Source: Silvimonas amylolytica
GTDB taxonomy: Bacteria; Pseudomonadota; Gammaproteobacteria; Burkholderiales; Chitinibacteraceae
NCBI RefSeq assembly: GCF_014645555.1
Contig: NZ_BMLY01000008.1
Location: forward strand, 62,001 to 126,000
DNA length: 64,000 nucleotides
Direction of reading: 5' to 3'
This document shows, one piece after another, positions 51,968 to 60,982 of the stretch (within the stretch, counting starts at the first letter, position 1; each line of letters starts with the position of its first letter). The position numbers and the translations under genes were made by a program. Below the pieces are notes generated by a model, which saw only the letters and a list, made by a program, of their open reading frames with translations, was not told the DNA's origin and did no database searches.

Positions 51968-52791
51968 ACGCTTGCTCCGGCAGCCGCATTGATGGCGCGG
52001 ACAGGGATCATCAGCCGGGTCTGTAGTGCTTCCGGCGCGGTATCTCGGGGGGAATTCAGGTAGTGCTCCAGTACGGGCCGGTCTTCCGGCTCATAGCCGC
52101 TTTGCGGTAGCCACACTGCATAGAGTGCGTTGATCGCTGCGCCAATCTGCGCATAAGGGCCGGCCAGGGTGTAGATCGCATACAGGCCACAGGCCACCTC
52201 CAGTTGAGTCATCCCCTGGATCAATGTCGCGGGATCGAACACGGCACCCGCGTAGTAGGTAAAGTCACCGGCGACTTGCGGATCACCCCAAGCCAGACCC
52301 AGCCAGGTGCGTACCGGGGTTGGTCCCAGCATTTGCCTTAGCTGGCGTTGGGTGTGGGGGATGGTTGCAGGCGGGCCGACATGACGCAGTGCCTGTACCT
52401 GCATGGCAGGCAGGGTTTCCAGCAAGACCGGCGGCCCCTGGTGTTGCCGCAACCTGCTGCGAAAAGCCTGCGGCGATGCGCCGGTAAACTGCCGGAACGC
52501 CCTGGAGAACGCCTGCGGGCTGTCATAACCCGCATCCTGCCCGATCCGCGTCACGCTGGGTTCACGCTGCACCAATTGCCGCGTGGCCTGCGCCAGCCGC
52601 ACGCGGCGAATGGTGGCGGCGACGGTTTCGCCCGTCACACTCAGATAAACCCGATGAAAATGAAACGGCGAAAAATGCGCCAGCGCGGCCAGACCTTGCA
52701 GCGTGTGCTCGGCCAGCGGGTCGCGCACGATGGCGGCCACGGCACGGGCGATGCGCTCTCGGTAAAGCGCCTGGGATTGTCGCGGGTTCAT
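51964..52791 (-). CDS. AraC-family regulator with GyrI-like effector domain
   Basis: The 275-residue protein has the AraC helix-turn-helix at the N-terminus (about 8-110; LAALAHFSPFHFHRVYLSVT, AGYDSPQAFSRAFRQFTGAS). A C-terminal GyrI-like small-molecule-binding domain (about 120-270) follows. It leads the hydrolase gene and probably controls it. Effectors of the Rob/SbmC group are often hydrophobic or cationic small molecules. Confidence 0.88.
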   Translation of the reverse strand: MNPRQSQALYRERIARAVAAIVRDPLAEHTLQGLAALAHFSPFHFHRVYLSVTGETVAATIRRVRLAQATRQLVQREPSVTRIGQDAGYDSPQAFSRAFRQFTGASPQAFRSRLRQHQGPPVLLETLPAMQVQALRHVGPPATIPHTQRQLRQMLGPTPVRTWLGLAWGDPQVAGDFTYYAGAVFDPATLIQGMTQLEVACGLYAIYTLAGPYAQIGAAINALYAVWLPQSGYEPEDRPVLEHYLNSPRDTAPEALQTRLMIPVRAINAAAGASV

Positions 52792-52857
52792 GCCGTGCAG
52801 TATTGCGCATCAGCTTGTTCGGCACTTAGCCGCAATTGCTAAATTGCATCACCAACG

Positions 52858-52890
52858 CACAACGGCCTGCCAGGCGGACAGGCCGTTGTG
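52858..52890. terminator. Terminator-like hairpin after the sugar ABC operon
   Basis: A 12-bp stem CACAACGGCCTG / CAGGCCGTTGTG lies 2 bp after the stop of the ATPase gene. The T run is weak, so it may be a stability hairpin or a Rho-independent terminator. Confidence 0.6.
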
Positions 52891-52892
52891 GT

Positions 52893-53984
52893 TTAAACCA
52901 ACGCGACGCCTTGCTGATCAAACAGGCGGCACGCTGCCGGATTAAACGCCAGCCCCACCACCGGATTGGCGTCATCCAGACTGACTGACATGGGTACCTT
53001 GGCCACCACAGGTTGATCGGTGTGCAAAAGCTTGCCGTGCACCACCTGATGGTCTCCCAGGTGTTCTACAAAATCGACCCGTGCCGCAAGCCCTTCAGAC
53101 TCGGTGGTAATGCGCACATGCTCCGGCCGGATACCAAGCGTGGCGGGCAAACCTTGTTGATCCAGCATGATATTGGGCACGGTCACACGATGCCCGCCGC
53201 CAATCTCTACACTCGCGCCTTCACCCCGGCTCGAAGAGGCCGGTGTACAAGCAATGAAGTTCATGGTCGGCGAACCCAGAAAACCAGCCACAAACTGATT
53301 GGCCGGCCGGTCATATAACTCAACCGGCGGCCCCATTTGTGCCACGGTGCCCTGGTTGAATACCGCGATGCGCGTGCCCAGTGTCATGGCTTCAACCTGA
53401 TCGTGCGTCACATAGATCATGGTTGTGCCCAGTTCTTTGTGTAGCCGGGCCAGTTCGATCCGCATGCTGACCCGCAACGCGGCATCCAGATTAGAGAGTG
53501 GCTCATCAAACAAGAACACCTTGGGCTTGCGCACAATGGCGCGGCCGATGGCGACGCGTTGCCGCTGCCCGCCGGAGAGCGCTCGGGGTTTGCGGTCCAG
53601 CAAGTGCGACAGTTGCAAAATCTCTGCCGCCTTGCCAACGATCTCGCGTACTTCTTGCGGGTCATGGCCAGCCAGCTTCAACCCAAAACCCATGTTCTCC
53701 CCCACTGTCATGTGCGGGTAGAGCGCGTAGCTCTGGAACACCATCGCTACCCCCCGTTGTGAGGGCGCGATGTCATTGGCACGTACACCGTCGATCATCA
53801 AGCTGCCGCTGGTAATGTCTTCCAGCCCCGCAATCATGCGCAGCATGGTGGATTTACCGCAGCCGGACGGGCCGACAAACACGACAAACTCGCCGTCGTG
53901 AATATCCATGGAAAGGTCCTTGATGATCTCCGGCCCGGTGTTGTCGTACTGCTTGCCGATATGTCTGAGTTGCAGGCTGGCCAT
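52893..53984 (-). CDS. Carbohydrate ABC transporter ATP-binding protein (UgpC/MsmX family)
   Basis: The protein has 363 residues from MASLQLRHIGKQYD, with AGGAAAACACC upstream. It has Walker A VGPSGCGKST, the signature ALSGGQRQRVAIGRAI, Walker B VFLFDEPLSNLD, THDQVEAMTLG and two C-terminal TOBE/OB regions. This is the last gene of the arabinoside operon and powers import. Confidence 0.92.
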   Translation of the reverse strand: MASLQLRHIGKQYDNTGPEIIKDLSMDIHDGEFVVFVGPSGCGKSTMLRMIAGLEDITSGSLMIDGVRANDIAPSQRGVAMVFQSYALYPHMTVGENMGFGLKLAGHDPQEVREIVGKAAEILQLSHLLDRKPRALSGGQRQRVAIGRAIVRKPKVFLFDEPLSNLDAALRVSMRIELARLHKELGTTMIYVTHDQVEAMTLGTRIAVFNQGTVAQMGPPVELYDRPANQFVAGFLGSPTMNFIACTPASSSRGEGASVEIGGGHRVTVPNIMLDQQGLPATLGIRPEHVRITTESEGLAARVDFVEHLGDHQVVHGKLLHTDQPVVAKVPMSVSLDDANPVVGLAFNPAACRLFDQQGVALV

Positions 53985-53994
53985 GGTGTTTTCC

Positions 53995-55923
53995 TCAGCC
54001 CGCGCAGCCACATTGGCCATCATGCTCCAGCCACACCGACATGCGTGATGCGCCGCGATTTTGCCAGGCAAAGTACGGAATCGCCAACACCGGCAGGCTG
54101 ACTCCACCCGACCTGGTCACTGCTGAGACTGGCCGATACAGCGTGTTGCGCCAGGCGTCATCCGGTAGCTTGCGCGTCGCCTCGCCTTTGAGAACCGTCA
54201 CGCCACCCAGCAAGCCTGGCTCGAACACGGCCTGAAGTGGCACGTCACCTTTGATGACCAGGTCCTGCAGGTCGCCACCAGAGTGATCCAGTTCTTCCAG
54301 GCAATACAGCACCGGTCCGCGTGACAGCGCCACGCGCCCCGCGTTGTCATGCAGATGCGGGTGGCTTTGCCAGGTCTGGACGGTCATGGGGAAATCCAGT
54401 GCGATCACATCGCCAGGCTTCCACAAGCGTTCAATGGCCAGGTACTCGCCCGGAACAACGCGGCTGGCCAGTGCATCTCCATTCACGCGTACCGAGGCCC
54501 CCTCCTGGCACCAGCCCGGGATACGGACATTGATGGCATAGCTGCCCGCCGTGCCCACGCTCAGGTCAATATGGCCATCCCACGGGTAGTTGCTGAGCTG
54601 GGAAAGCGTCACCACCCGATCGCCCAGCGGAATCCGGGCTTCGCTGTGCATATAAAGGTTGACCCAGATTTCATCTTCGCTGGTGCTGTAAACGTAGCCG
54701 GGCAACTCGGCCAGCGTGCGCGCAACATTCGGGGGGCAGCAGGCGACGTCATACCATTCCTGGCGGTGATGTTCGCCGTCATCCGCCAGCGGGTTCACAT
54801 AGAAATAGTGTTTTCCGTCCAGCCCCCAGCCCGGCAGCATGCCGTTATAGAGCGTCCATTCGATCAGATCGGCATAACGGGCGTTGCCTGTGGCGGCCAG
54901 CAGACGGTGGTTCCACATCATGCTGCCAATGGCCGCGCAGGTTTCCGTGTAGGCGCGCTCGTTAGGCAGTTCAAAATCCTTGCCCAGTGCCTCGCCATCG
55001 TGGCGGGAACCCAACCCCCCAGAGATATACATGCGCCGGGTGACGAGATTGGTCCATTGCTTTTCCAGGACATCCAGCAAGCTGGCATCCCCGGTTTCCA
55101 GCGCCAGATCTGTCACACCGCAAGCCATATACAGCGCGCGCACAGCGTGGCCGCACAGCGTGGTCATCTCGCGGATGGGTACGTGATCCTGAAAGTAGTC
55201 CACTCCCCAGCGCCCGCCGGTCAACGTGCGCTGACCACGCGCCTCGATAAAGAATCTGGCCTGTTGCAGATAGCGGGAATTGCCGGTTTCGCGCGCCAGT
55301 TCAATCAGCGCCATTTCGATTTCTTCATGGCCATCGACAGCCACGCGTTTGCCCTGTTCGGTCGGGCCGAAGATCTCGCATAACAAGTCGGCAAAACGTG
55401 TAGCAACGTTCAAGAGCCGGTCGCTCCCGGTCACACGGTGGTGCGCCACGGCGGCCTGGATCAAATGTCCGCCGCAATACATCTCATGCAAGTCTCTCAG
55501 ATCAGTCCAGCGCAGGTGTTTGCGCTCCAGGCTGAAGTACGTGTTGATATAGCCATCTTTGTCCTGCGCTTTTTCGATCAGCGTGATCGCGGTATCGACA
55601 TATTTTTCCAGTTCAGGAACCGGGCCGTGTACCTGGGCCCAGGCCGCAGCTTCCAGCCACTTGTAGATGTCCGAATCGTTAAAAAAAATACCGGCGTACG
55701 GGTCGGTGCATTCCCCCGTCAGCCGGCGAAAATTGTTCAGCCGGCCTGTGCTCTCCAGCAGCGCGTACTGTGACGGCAGGGTGACGGCGATATTGCGCTG
55801 CATGCGCGGCTGCCAGAAATCTCCGCCCAGCGTGACAGCGCCAACAGGCACCGGGCGCAGTTGCACATGGCAGGAACGGCTGAAGTCAACGGCATATTTG
55901 CTGATCCGATCAGGCGAATTCAT
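53995..55923 (-). CDS. GH127 beta-L-arabinofuranosidase
   Basis: The protein has 642 residues from MNSPDRISK, with AAGGGG upstream and no signal peptide, so it acts in the cytosol. It has the GH127 zinc/cysteine catalytic set: Glu327-x-Cys329 (YTETCAAIGSMMW) and Cys395-Cys396 (DVACCPPNVAR). The last Cys is the expected nucleophile, by analogy with the Bifidobacterium HypBA1 enzyme. It releases L-arabinose from plant hydroxyproline-linked or other beta-arabinofuranosides imported by the adjacent transporter. Confidence 0.9.
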   Translation of the reverse strand: MNSPDRISKYAVDFSRSCHVQLRPVPVGAVTLGGDFWQPRMQRNIAVTLPSQYALLESTGRLNNFRRLTGECTDPYAGIFFNDSDIYKWLEAAAWAQVHGPVPELEKYVDTAITLIEKAQDKDGYINTYFSLERKHLRWTDLRDLHEMYCGGHLIQAAVAHHRVTGSDRLLNVATRFADLLCEIFGPTEQGKRVAVDGHEEIEMALIELARETGNSRYLQQARFFIEARGQRTLTGGRWGVDYFQDHVPIREMTTLCGHAVRALYMACGVTDLALETGDASLLDVLEKQWTNLVTRRMYISGGLGSRHDGEALGKDFELPNERAYTETCAAIGSMMWNHRLLAATGNARYADLIEWTLYNGMLPGWGLDGKHYFYVNPLADDGEHHRQEWYDVACCPPNVARTLAELPGYVYSTSEDEIWVNLYMHSEARIPLGDRVVTLSQLSNYPWDGHIDLSVGTAGSYAINVRIPGWCQEGASVRVNGDALASRVVPGEYLAIERLWKPGDVIALDFPMTVQTWQSHPHLHDNAGRVALSRGPVLYCLEELDHSGGDLQDLVIKGDVPLQAVFEPGLLGGVTVLKGEATRKLPDDAWRNTLYRPVSAVTRSGGVSLPVLAIPYFAWQNRGASRMSVWLEHDGQCGCAG

Positions 55924-55947
55924 ACACAACCCCTTGTTTTTGAATCA

Positions 55948-56853
55948 TTACTTGACAGCACCGGCCACAAGGCCGTGGATGTAATAGCGTTGCAGTAACA
56001 AAAAGAGCGCTGCACAAGGCAGGATGGACAGCGTGATGCCGGCTTGCATCAGCCCCCAGTTCACGGCACCCAATTGGCCGCTTTGTGCGTTGAGCAGCAT
56101 CACCGGCAAGGTGAACTGGCGCGCGTCGGAAATCAGAATCAGCGCGGCCAGCAGTTCATTCCAGGAGCCAAAGAAAGCAAACAGGCAGACCGTCACCAGA
56201 CCTGGCCCTACCAGCGGCAACATGACAAGGCGCAACATCGTCAATGGCCGGCAACCATCCAGCACCGCCGCTTCTTCGATCTCTCTTGGCACAGCATCAA
56301 AGGCGTTGCGCATCATGAACACCGAAAACGGTAGCTGGAACGTGGTGTACACCAGCGCCAGCCCGACCTTGGTGTCTTGCAGGTGCATGGCGCGCAGCAA
56401 GATGAATAGCGGGTTGAGGATGGACTGGAACGGGATCATCAGCGTCGACAGGATCAGCATGAAAATCAGATTGCGACCCGGAAAACGGAACCTGGAGAAC
56501 CCGTAACCACCCAGCGTGGACAACACCGCCGTGGCCGAAACCGTCATCAATGCCACGGCGGTGCTGTTCCACAAGTACTGCCCGATGCCCTGGCCGTAAT
56601 GCGCCAGGTTGGCAAAGTTTTCTAATGAAAACCGGCTGGGCCAGTAATGCGGGGGCGAGGCCATGGCTTCCGACGAGGTCTCCAGGGCCGTCATGCAAGA
56701 CCAGAAGATCGGGAACAGAAACATCAGCGCCAGGACCGTGGCAATGACGTAATACGCGGTGTCGACCAGCCGCTGCTTCAACACTTTGCTGGAGGACGCG
56801 ATCTCCACCGACAACGCGGGCGCTTCCAGCGCGATAGGGACGAAGTTAGTCAT
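55948..56853 (-). CDS. Carbohydrate ABC transporter permease (MalG/UgpE family)
   Basis: The 301-residue protein has six membrane helices and the EAA loop (EIEEAAVLDGCRPLTMLRLV). It overlaps the upstream permease gene by 8 bp and forms the channel with it. Confidence 0.92.
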   Translation of the reverse strand: MTNFVPIALEAPALSVEIASSSKVLKQRLVDTAYYVIATVLALMFLFPIFWSCMTALETSSEAMASPPHYWPSRFSLENFANLAHYGQGIGQYLWNSTAVALMTVSATAVLSTLGGYGFSRFRFPGRNLIFMLILSTLMIPFQSILNPLFILLRAMHLQDTKVGLALVYTTFQLPFSVFMMRNAFDAVPREIEEAAVLDGCRPLTMLRLVMLPLVGPGLVTVCLFAFFGSWNELLAALILISDARQFTLPVMLLNAQSGQLGAVNWGLMQAGITLSILPCAALFLLLQRYYIHGLVAGAVK

Positions 56854-57733
56854 TGTCTTCTCGCAACAGGTACATCTGCAGCACCGAGAGCGCTACCAGA
56901 ATGAGGAGCAATACCACCGACATGGCCGCGCCATATCCGAGCTTGAAATACGTGAACGATGCGCGGTAAATCCAGTGCACCACGGTGATGGTGCTGTTGA
57001 ATGGGCCACCACGCGTCATCACGTAAAACTGCTCGAACGCCAGGAAAGAGCCAATCACGGACATGATCAGCGCCAGCGCAAAGGTGCGGCGCATCATGGG
57101 GATGGTGATATAGCGAATTTGCTGCACGCGGCCTGCACCATCCAGATTGGCCGCTTCATACAGGTCCTCCGGAATAGCCTGCATACCGACCAGCAAGATC
57201 ACCATGGTGAAACCCGTGGCTTTCCACAGCACCATCACCACAATGGAACCGAGCGCGGAGTTGGTCTCGGCCAGCCACTGGATGGGTTCATCGATCAGAT
57301 GCAGGTCCATCAGAATGGCGCTGAAAATGCCCACTTGATCGTTGAACATCCACGTCCACAACAAGCTGGCGGCAGTCATGCCGATCACGACTGGCAAGAA
57401 GTATGCTGTGCGGAAAAACCCGACAAATCCGACACTGCGATGCACCAGCAAGGCCAGCGCAAAGGCCAGGATGAAAATGGCCGGCGTCACCACCAGGGTG
57501 TATTTGACGGTGAACCACAAACTGGCCCAGAACGAGGAATCCTGCAGCAGGTCAACGTAGTTGGACAGACCACTGAATTCAGGGTGACCCAGCAAGGGCC
57601 AGTGATTGAATGACATCCAGATCGTCATGAACAGCGGGACGATAAAAAACAGCGTCGTCACCGTCAGACAAGGCAGGATGAACCAGTACCCGGCAAGCTG
57701 CCGTGCCGGAACAGGGCGTGTCAGCAGAGTCAT
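56846..57733 (-). CDS. Carbohydrate ABC transporter permease (MalF/UgpA family)
   Basis: The protein has 295 residues from MTLLTRPV, with AAAGGTGA upstream. It has six helices and the EAA loop (PEDLYEAANLDGAGRVQQIR). It pairs with the downstream permease. Confidence 0.92.
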   Translation of the reverse strand: MTLLTRPVPARQLAGYWFILPCLTVTTLFFIVPLFMTIWMSFNHWPLLGHPEFSGLSNYVDLLQDSSFWASLWFTVKYTLVVTPAIFILAFALALLVHRSVGFVGFFRTAYFLPVVIGMTAASLLWTWMFNDQVGIFSAILMDLHLIDEPIQWLAETNSALGSIVVMVLWKATGFTMVILLVGMQAIPEDLYEAANLDGAGRVQQIRYITIPMMRRTFALALIMSVIGSFLAFEQFYVMTRGGPFNSTITVVHWIYRASFTYFKLGYGAAMSVVLLLILVALSVLQMYLLREDND

Positions 57734-57809
57734 ATCTGTTCTCACCTTTGCACTGGCGGCAGCCAGAACCTGCCTGCCGCCAGATGCAGGGTTTCAACGT
57801 AAGTGCCGC

Positions 57810-59057
57810 TCAGTTGCCGAGGATCTGCTTGAAGCGCCCTTGCGCATCCTTGATCGCCGGATCAACGCCCTTGCCGAACACGGCTTCCTGAATCATGGCC
57901 AGCCAAGGGCCGTTGGGATCGTTGAAGAGCTGGTTGAAATAAGGCGAATACGGCGTTTTGCCAGATTGCATGGCGGCCGACACGATCCCGACACGCGGGT
58001 CTTGTTTGGCATAAGTGTTATTGGCGAAGTCAGCGCGCACCGGAATGCTGCCGCCCTTGGCAAACTGGTCGATCTGCACGTCAGACGACAGACACCAGGT
58101 GATGAACTCCCATGCGGCTTTCTTGTTCTTTGACGTAGCCGGAATGGCAATCGAATCGCCCCCGGCAAAGCTGGCCGAACCACCCTTGGCACCCGGCAAT
58201 GGTGCGACGCCAAAGTCGATTTCGGGGTGTTCTTTTTTCAGCAGACCAATCGAGAACGCACCCGAACCCATCATGCCGATCTTGCCGGTGAAGAACGGGT
58301 TGATGAAGTTGCTGCCGTTATCGGTTTTGGCACCACCGGGCATCAAGCCATCTGTCCACATTTGGCGGTACATGGTGAGCGTGTTGCGCAGGGCGGGGTT
58401 GTCCAGCGTTTCTTTCTTGCCATCGGCAGACAGCACATCTCCGCCAGATGCCCAGACGTATGGGGTCAGCGTGAAGACATTGCAGCCACCACAAGCACCA
58501 GAGAAATAGAACCCTTTGACCCCGCCACCCAGCCCGGTGATCTTCTTGGCCGCAGCCTGGATTTCCGCCATGGTTTTAGGCGGGACATCCGGGTTCAGGC
58601 CAGCGCGTTTGAAGAGTTGTTTGTTGTACAAAAGGATGGAGCTTTCCGCACTGAATGGCACGGAATACTGCTTGCCGTTATAGGCACCCAACCGCATGTG
58701 CGAGGGCGACAACTCCTTGGCGTATGGCAGACCTTTGACCTCGGCGGAAAGGTCACTTAACTGCCCCGCCTGTGCAAACGCGGGCACAAAGATGAGGTCG
58801 ATGGCGACCACGTCCGGCGCGCCACCACCAGCCACTGCGGTGCCAAACTTGGTGACAAAATCGTCACTGGGAATCACGGTCAGCGCCACCTTGGTGGGGT
58901 GTTTGTCGTTCCACGCTTTGACCATGGGCTCTACAAAAGCTTGATCAGCCGCACGTACCCAGAAGCTGATTTCTTCTGCGTGCACATTACCGCTGACTAC
59001 CAGGGCGGAAGTGCCCAGTACACCTGCAAGTCGTTTTACAAAAGCAGAAATTTTCAT
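57810..59057 (-). CDS. Carbohydrate ABC transporter substrate-binding protein (family 1)
   Basis: The protein has 415 residues from MKISAFVKRL, with GGAGGAG upstream, and a signal peptide ending NVHAEE. It shows the UgpB/MalE-like fold (FVEPMVKAWNDKHPTKVALT, PDVVAIDLIFVPAFAQAG). It contains a CGGC loop (SGACGGCNVF), possibly a disulfide near the ligand site. Ligand: likely arabino-oligosaccharide, judged from GH127. It is the first gene of the operon. Confidence 0.9.
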   Translation of the reverse strand: MKISAFVKRLAGVLGTSALVVSGNVHAEEISFWVRAADQAFVEPMVKAWNDKHPTKVALTVIPSDDFVTKFGTAVAGGGAPDVVAIDLIFVPAFAQAGQLSDLSAEVKGLPYAKELSPSHMRLGAYNGKQYSVPFSAESSILLYNKQLFKRAGLNPDVPPKTMAEIQAAAKKITGLGGGVKGFYFSGACGGCNVFTLTPYVWASGGDVLSADGKKETLDNPALRNTLTMYRQMWTDGLMPGGAKTDNGSNFINPFFTGKIGMMGSGAFSIGLLKKEHPEIDFGVAPLPGAKGGSASFAGGDSIAIPATSKNKKAAWEFITWCLSSDVQIDQFAKGGSIPVRADFANNTYAKQDPRVGIVSAAMQSGKTPYSPYFNQLFNDPNGPWLAMIQEAVFGKGVDPAIKDAQGRFKQILGN

Positions 59058-59224
59058 TTTCTGTCTCCTCCATGTTATCGACCAGGACGCCACCGGGAGA
59101 TGGTCTGTTGCCATTCCGACTGCCCCACATGAGGGCAATGACGTGTGAGCATGTTGACGCCCGCCGTAATGACCGACAAGATGACGAAAACCTTGCAGAA
59201 CGGGACAATTCCGACTTTTAAGCC

Positions 59225-60052
59225 ATGGATACGCAACTTAGCCTGAATGTCCATATGCCAGTGCATGTCTCTAACGGCGGGCTGTTTATTTCCCGTGGCG
59301 TAGGCACGCATCCGCGGCGGATCATCGACTCGTTTGAGCTGATTTATGTCAAACGCGGCATGCTCTCGATTGAAGAATCCGGCCGTCGTTTTGAGGTGGG
59401 AGAGGAGGAAACCCTCCTGCTGTGGCCTGATCGCGAGCACGGCGGCACGGCGCCCTTCCCACCCGACCTGCAATTTTTCTGGGTGCATTTAACGTTGCCT
59501 GCACCACTGATGTGCAGCGATGCCACACAATTGCAGGTGCCCCAGCACGCCTATGTCAGCAGGCCCGAACACATGACCGGTTTATTCCGGCGCTTGCTCA
59601 ATGAACAAGCCTTGCTGGGTGAACGTGCGGTACCGATGAACCTGATGGCCATGCAGATGTTGTGGGAGGTCACTTCATCACGCGCAGTGGGCGGTGAACT
59701 CGATAGCCAGTCTGCCGTGCTGGCCGGACGTGCTGAGGCGCTGATCCGTACCAGTTTTCATATGCCGATTACGGCATCCAGCCTGGCGGCACAACTGGCG
59801 TGCAATCCGGACTACCTGGGACGCGTGTTCCGCAAGCATTACCAGTGCACGCTGACCGAAGCGATCCACACCCGGCGCGTGCGCCACGCCACCAATCTGC
59901 TGTCTGATGGCAAACACACTATCGACGAGATCGCCCTGCAGTGCGGATTTGATGACCCTGGCTATTTCCGCCGCGTATTCAAGCGCGCGACCGGTACATC
60001 GCCCCGGGCGTATCGCAGCCTGCATTTACGGCTGCATATCAATACAGACTGA
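59225..60052 (+). CDS. AraC-family regulator of the arabinoside operon
   Basis: The 275-residue protein has an AraC-type cupin sensor (about 5-150; LLLWPDREHGGTAPFPPDLQ) and the double helix-turn-helix at about 170-270 (ITASSLAAQLACNPDYLGRV, IALQCGFDDPGYFRRVFKRA). It is divergent from the transporter operon with a 167-bp shared promoter, so it is probably its sugar-sensing activator. Confidence 0.88.
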   Translation: MDTQLSLNVHMPVHVSNGGLFISRGVGTHPRRIIDSFELIYVKRGMLSIEESGRRFEVGEEETLLLWPDREHGGTAPFPPDLQFFWVHLTLPAPLMCSDATQLQVPQHAYVSRPEHMTGLFRRLLNEQALLGERAVPMNLMAMQMLWEVTSSRAVGGELDSQSAVLAGRAEALIRTSFHMPITASSLAAQLACNPDYLGRVFRKHYQCTLTEAIHTRRVRHATNLLSDGKHTIDEIALQCGFDDPGYFRRVFKRATGTSPRAYRSLHLRLHINTD

Positions 60053-60080
60053 TACATGACCGGACGCGGGCGGGCCAGGT

Positions 60081-60662
60081 TCAGGGGTTCTGCATTACCA
60101 GCTTCAGATTGCGGTAATACACGTGCCCTTCTTTCGCACCGTCGGCATTCCAGTGTTCCAGCAAGAGTCGAAACGGCTCCTGCTCAATGAAATCTGCCTC
60201 TAGCGGCATCCAGGTGGCAGTGGGCGGTACCACCTGGTCAAACTTGGCACCTTGATAGGCTTTGGTGCCCTCTACATTGAATGGCCCGAACAACAACTTC
60301 AGTTCTTTGCCACTCTCATCCACCAGAGCAATTGCACCGCCGCATCGGTCATCCGGGCACCCCTTCACCAGGTAATCCACGCTCAAGCGATAATGCCCCG
60401 GCCCGATGAGTTTGGCGGTAAAGAGATCACCGCCAAAGACCGGCTTTTTGAAGGTCAGCACCTTGCCTTCCCCGATCGGGTTATCCACCACCTTGCCGCC
60501 GTGTGAACCGCCTTTTTGCCCGGTCCAGCGTGCATCCGGGGCGGTGCTGAAGCTGTCTTCAAACACCACGACTTCGTCACTCGCCACGCTATGCTGGCCC
60601 AGCACCAGGCCCAAAGCCAGCAAGGTCGCTGAAAACCCGCTGCAAAACAGCCACTGCTTCAT
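60081..60662 (-). CDS. Small secreted protein of unknown function
   Basis: The protein has 193 residues from MKQWLFCSG and a signal peptide ending HSVAS. The mature part is predicted all-beta (VVVFEDSFSTAPDARWTGQK, GHYRLSVDYLVKG, GHVYYRNLKLVMQ). It looks like a jelly-roll carbohydrate-binding-like domain. The ligand is unknown. A CPDDRC pair may form a disulfide. Confidence 0.6.
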   Translation of the reverse strand: MKQWLFCSGFSATLLALGLVLGQHSVASDEVVVFEDSFSTAPDARWTGQKGGSHGGKVVDNPIGEGKVLTFKKPVFGGDLFTAKLIGPGHYRLSVDYLVKGCPDDRCGGAIALVDESGKELKLLFGPFNVEGTKAYQGAKFDQVVPPTATWMPLEADFIEQEPFRLLLEHWNADGAKEGHVYYRNLKLVMQNP

Positions 60663-60982
60663 GATCACCCCCGCCTTTGCATGCCCGTCTTTGGTGTTGT
60701 AACGATGCGACGGGAAGTATGGCGCACCATGCCTGCGCTTGACCTCATTCATCCAGATGACAAAGTTATGCCTTCGGTCAGTCCACCGTGTTTTCGGATA
60801 CACGAATTTACACGGCCCGACCGGCGTCGGGCCTGCCTCATTCATTCAGATGAGGTCAGGCCCGGCGGGCGCTTCCTACAATCGCCGCTAGCGTGCATCA
60901 CAACATGGAACCTGGCACAGACCGGTGTCCGGTGTGATCAAAGGCACGAAAACATAACAACCCAGAATCAGGAAGATGAGCC
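60663..60982. other. Intergenic region with two hairpins
   Basis: This 320-bp gap has hairpins GGCCCGA/TCGGGCC (60814-60833) and CCTCAT/ATGAGG (60836-60855), back to back. It should hold the promoters of both divergent genes. No gene is seen. Confidence 0.45.
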
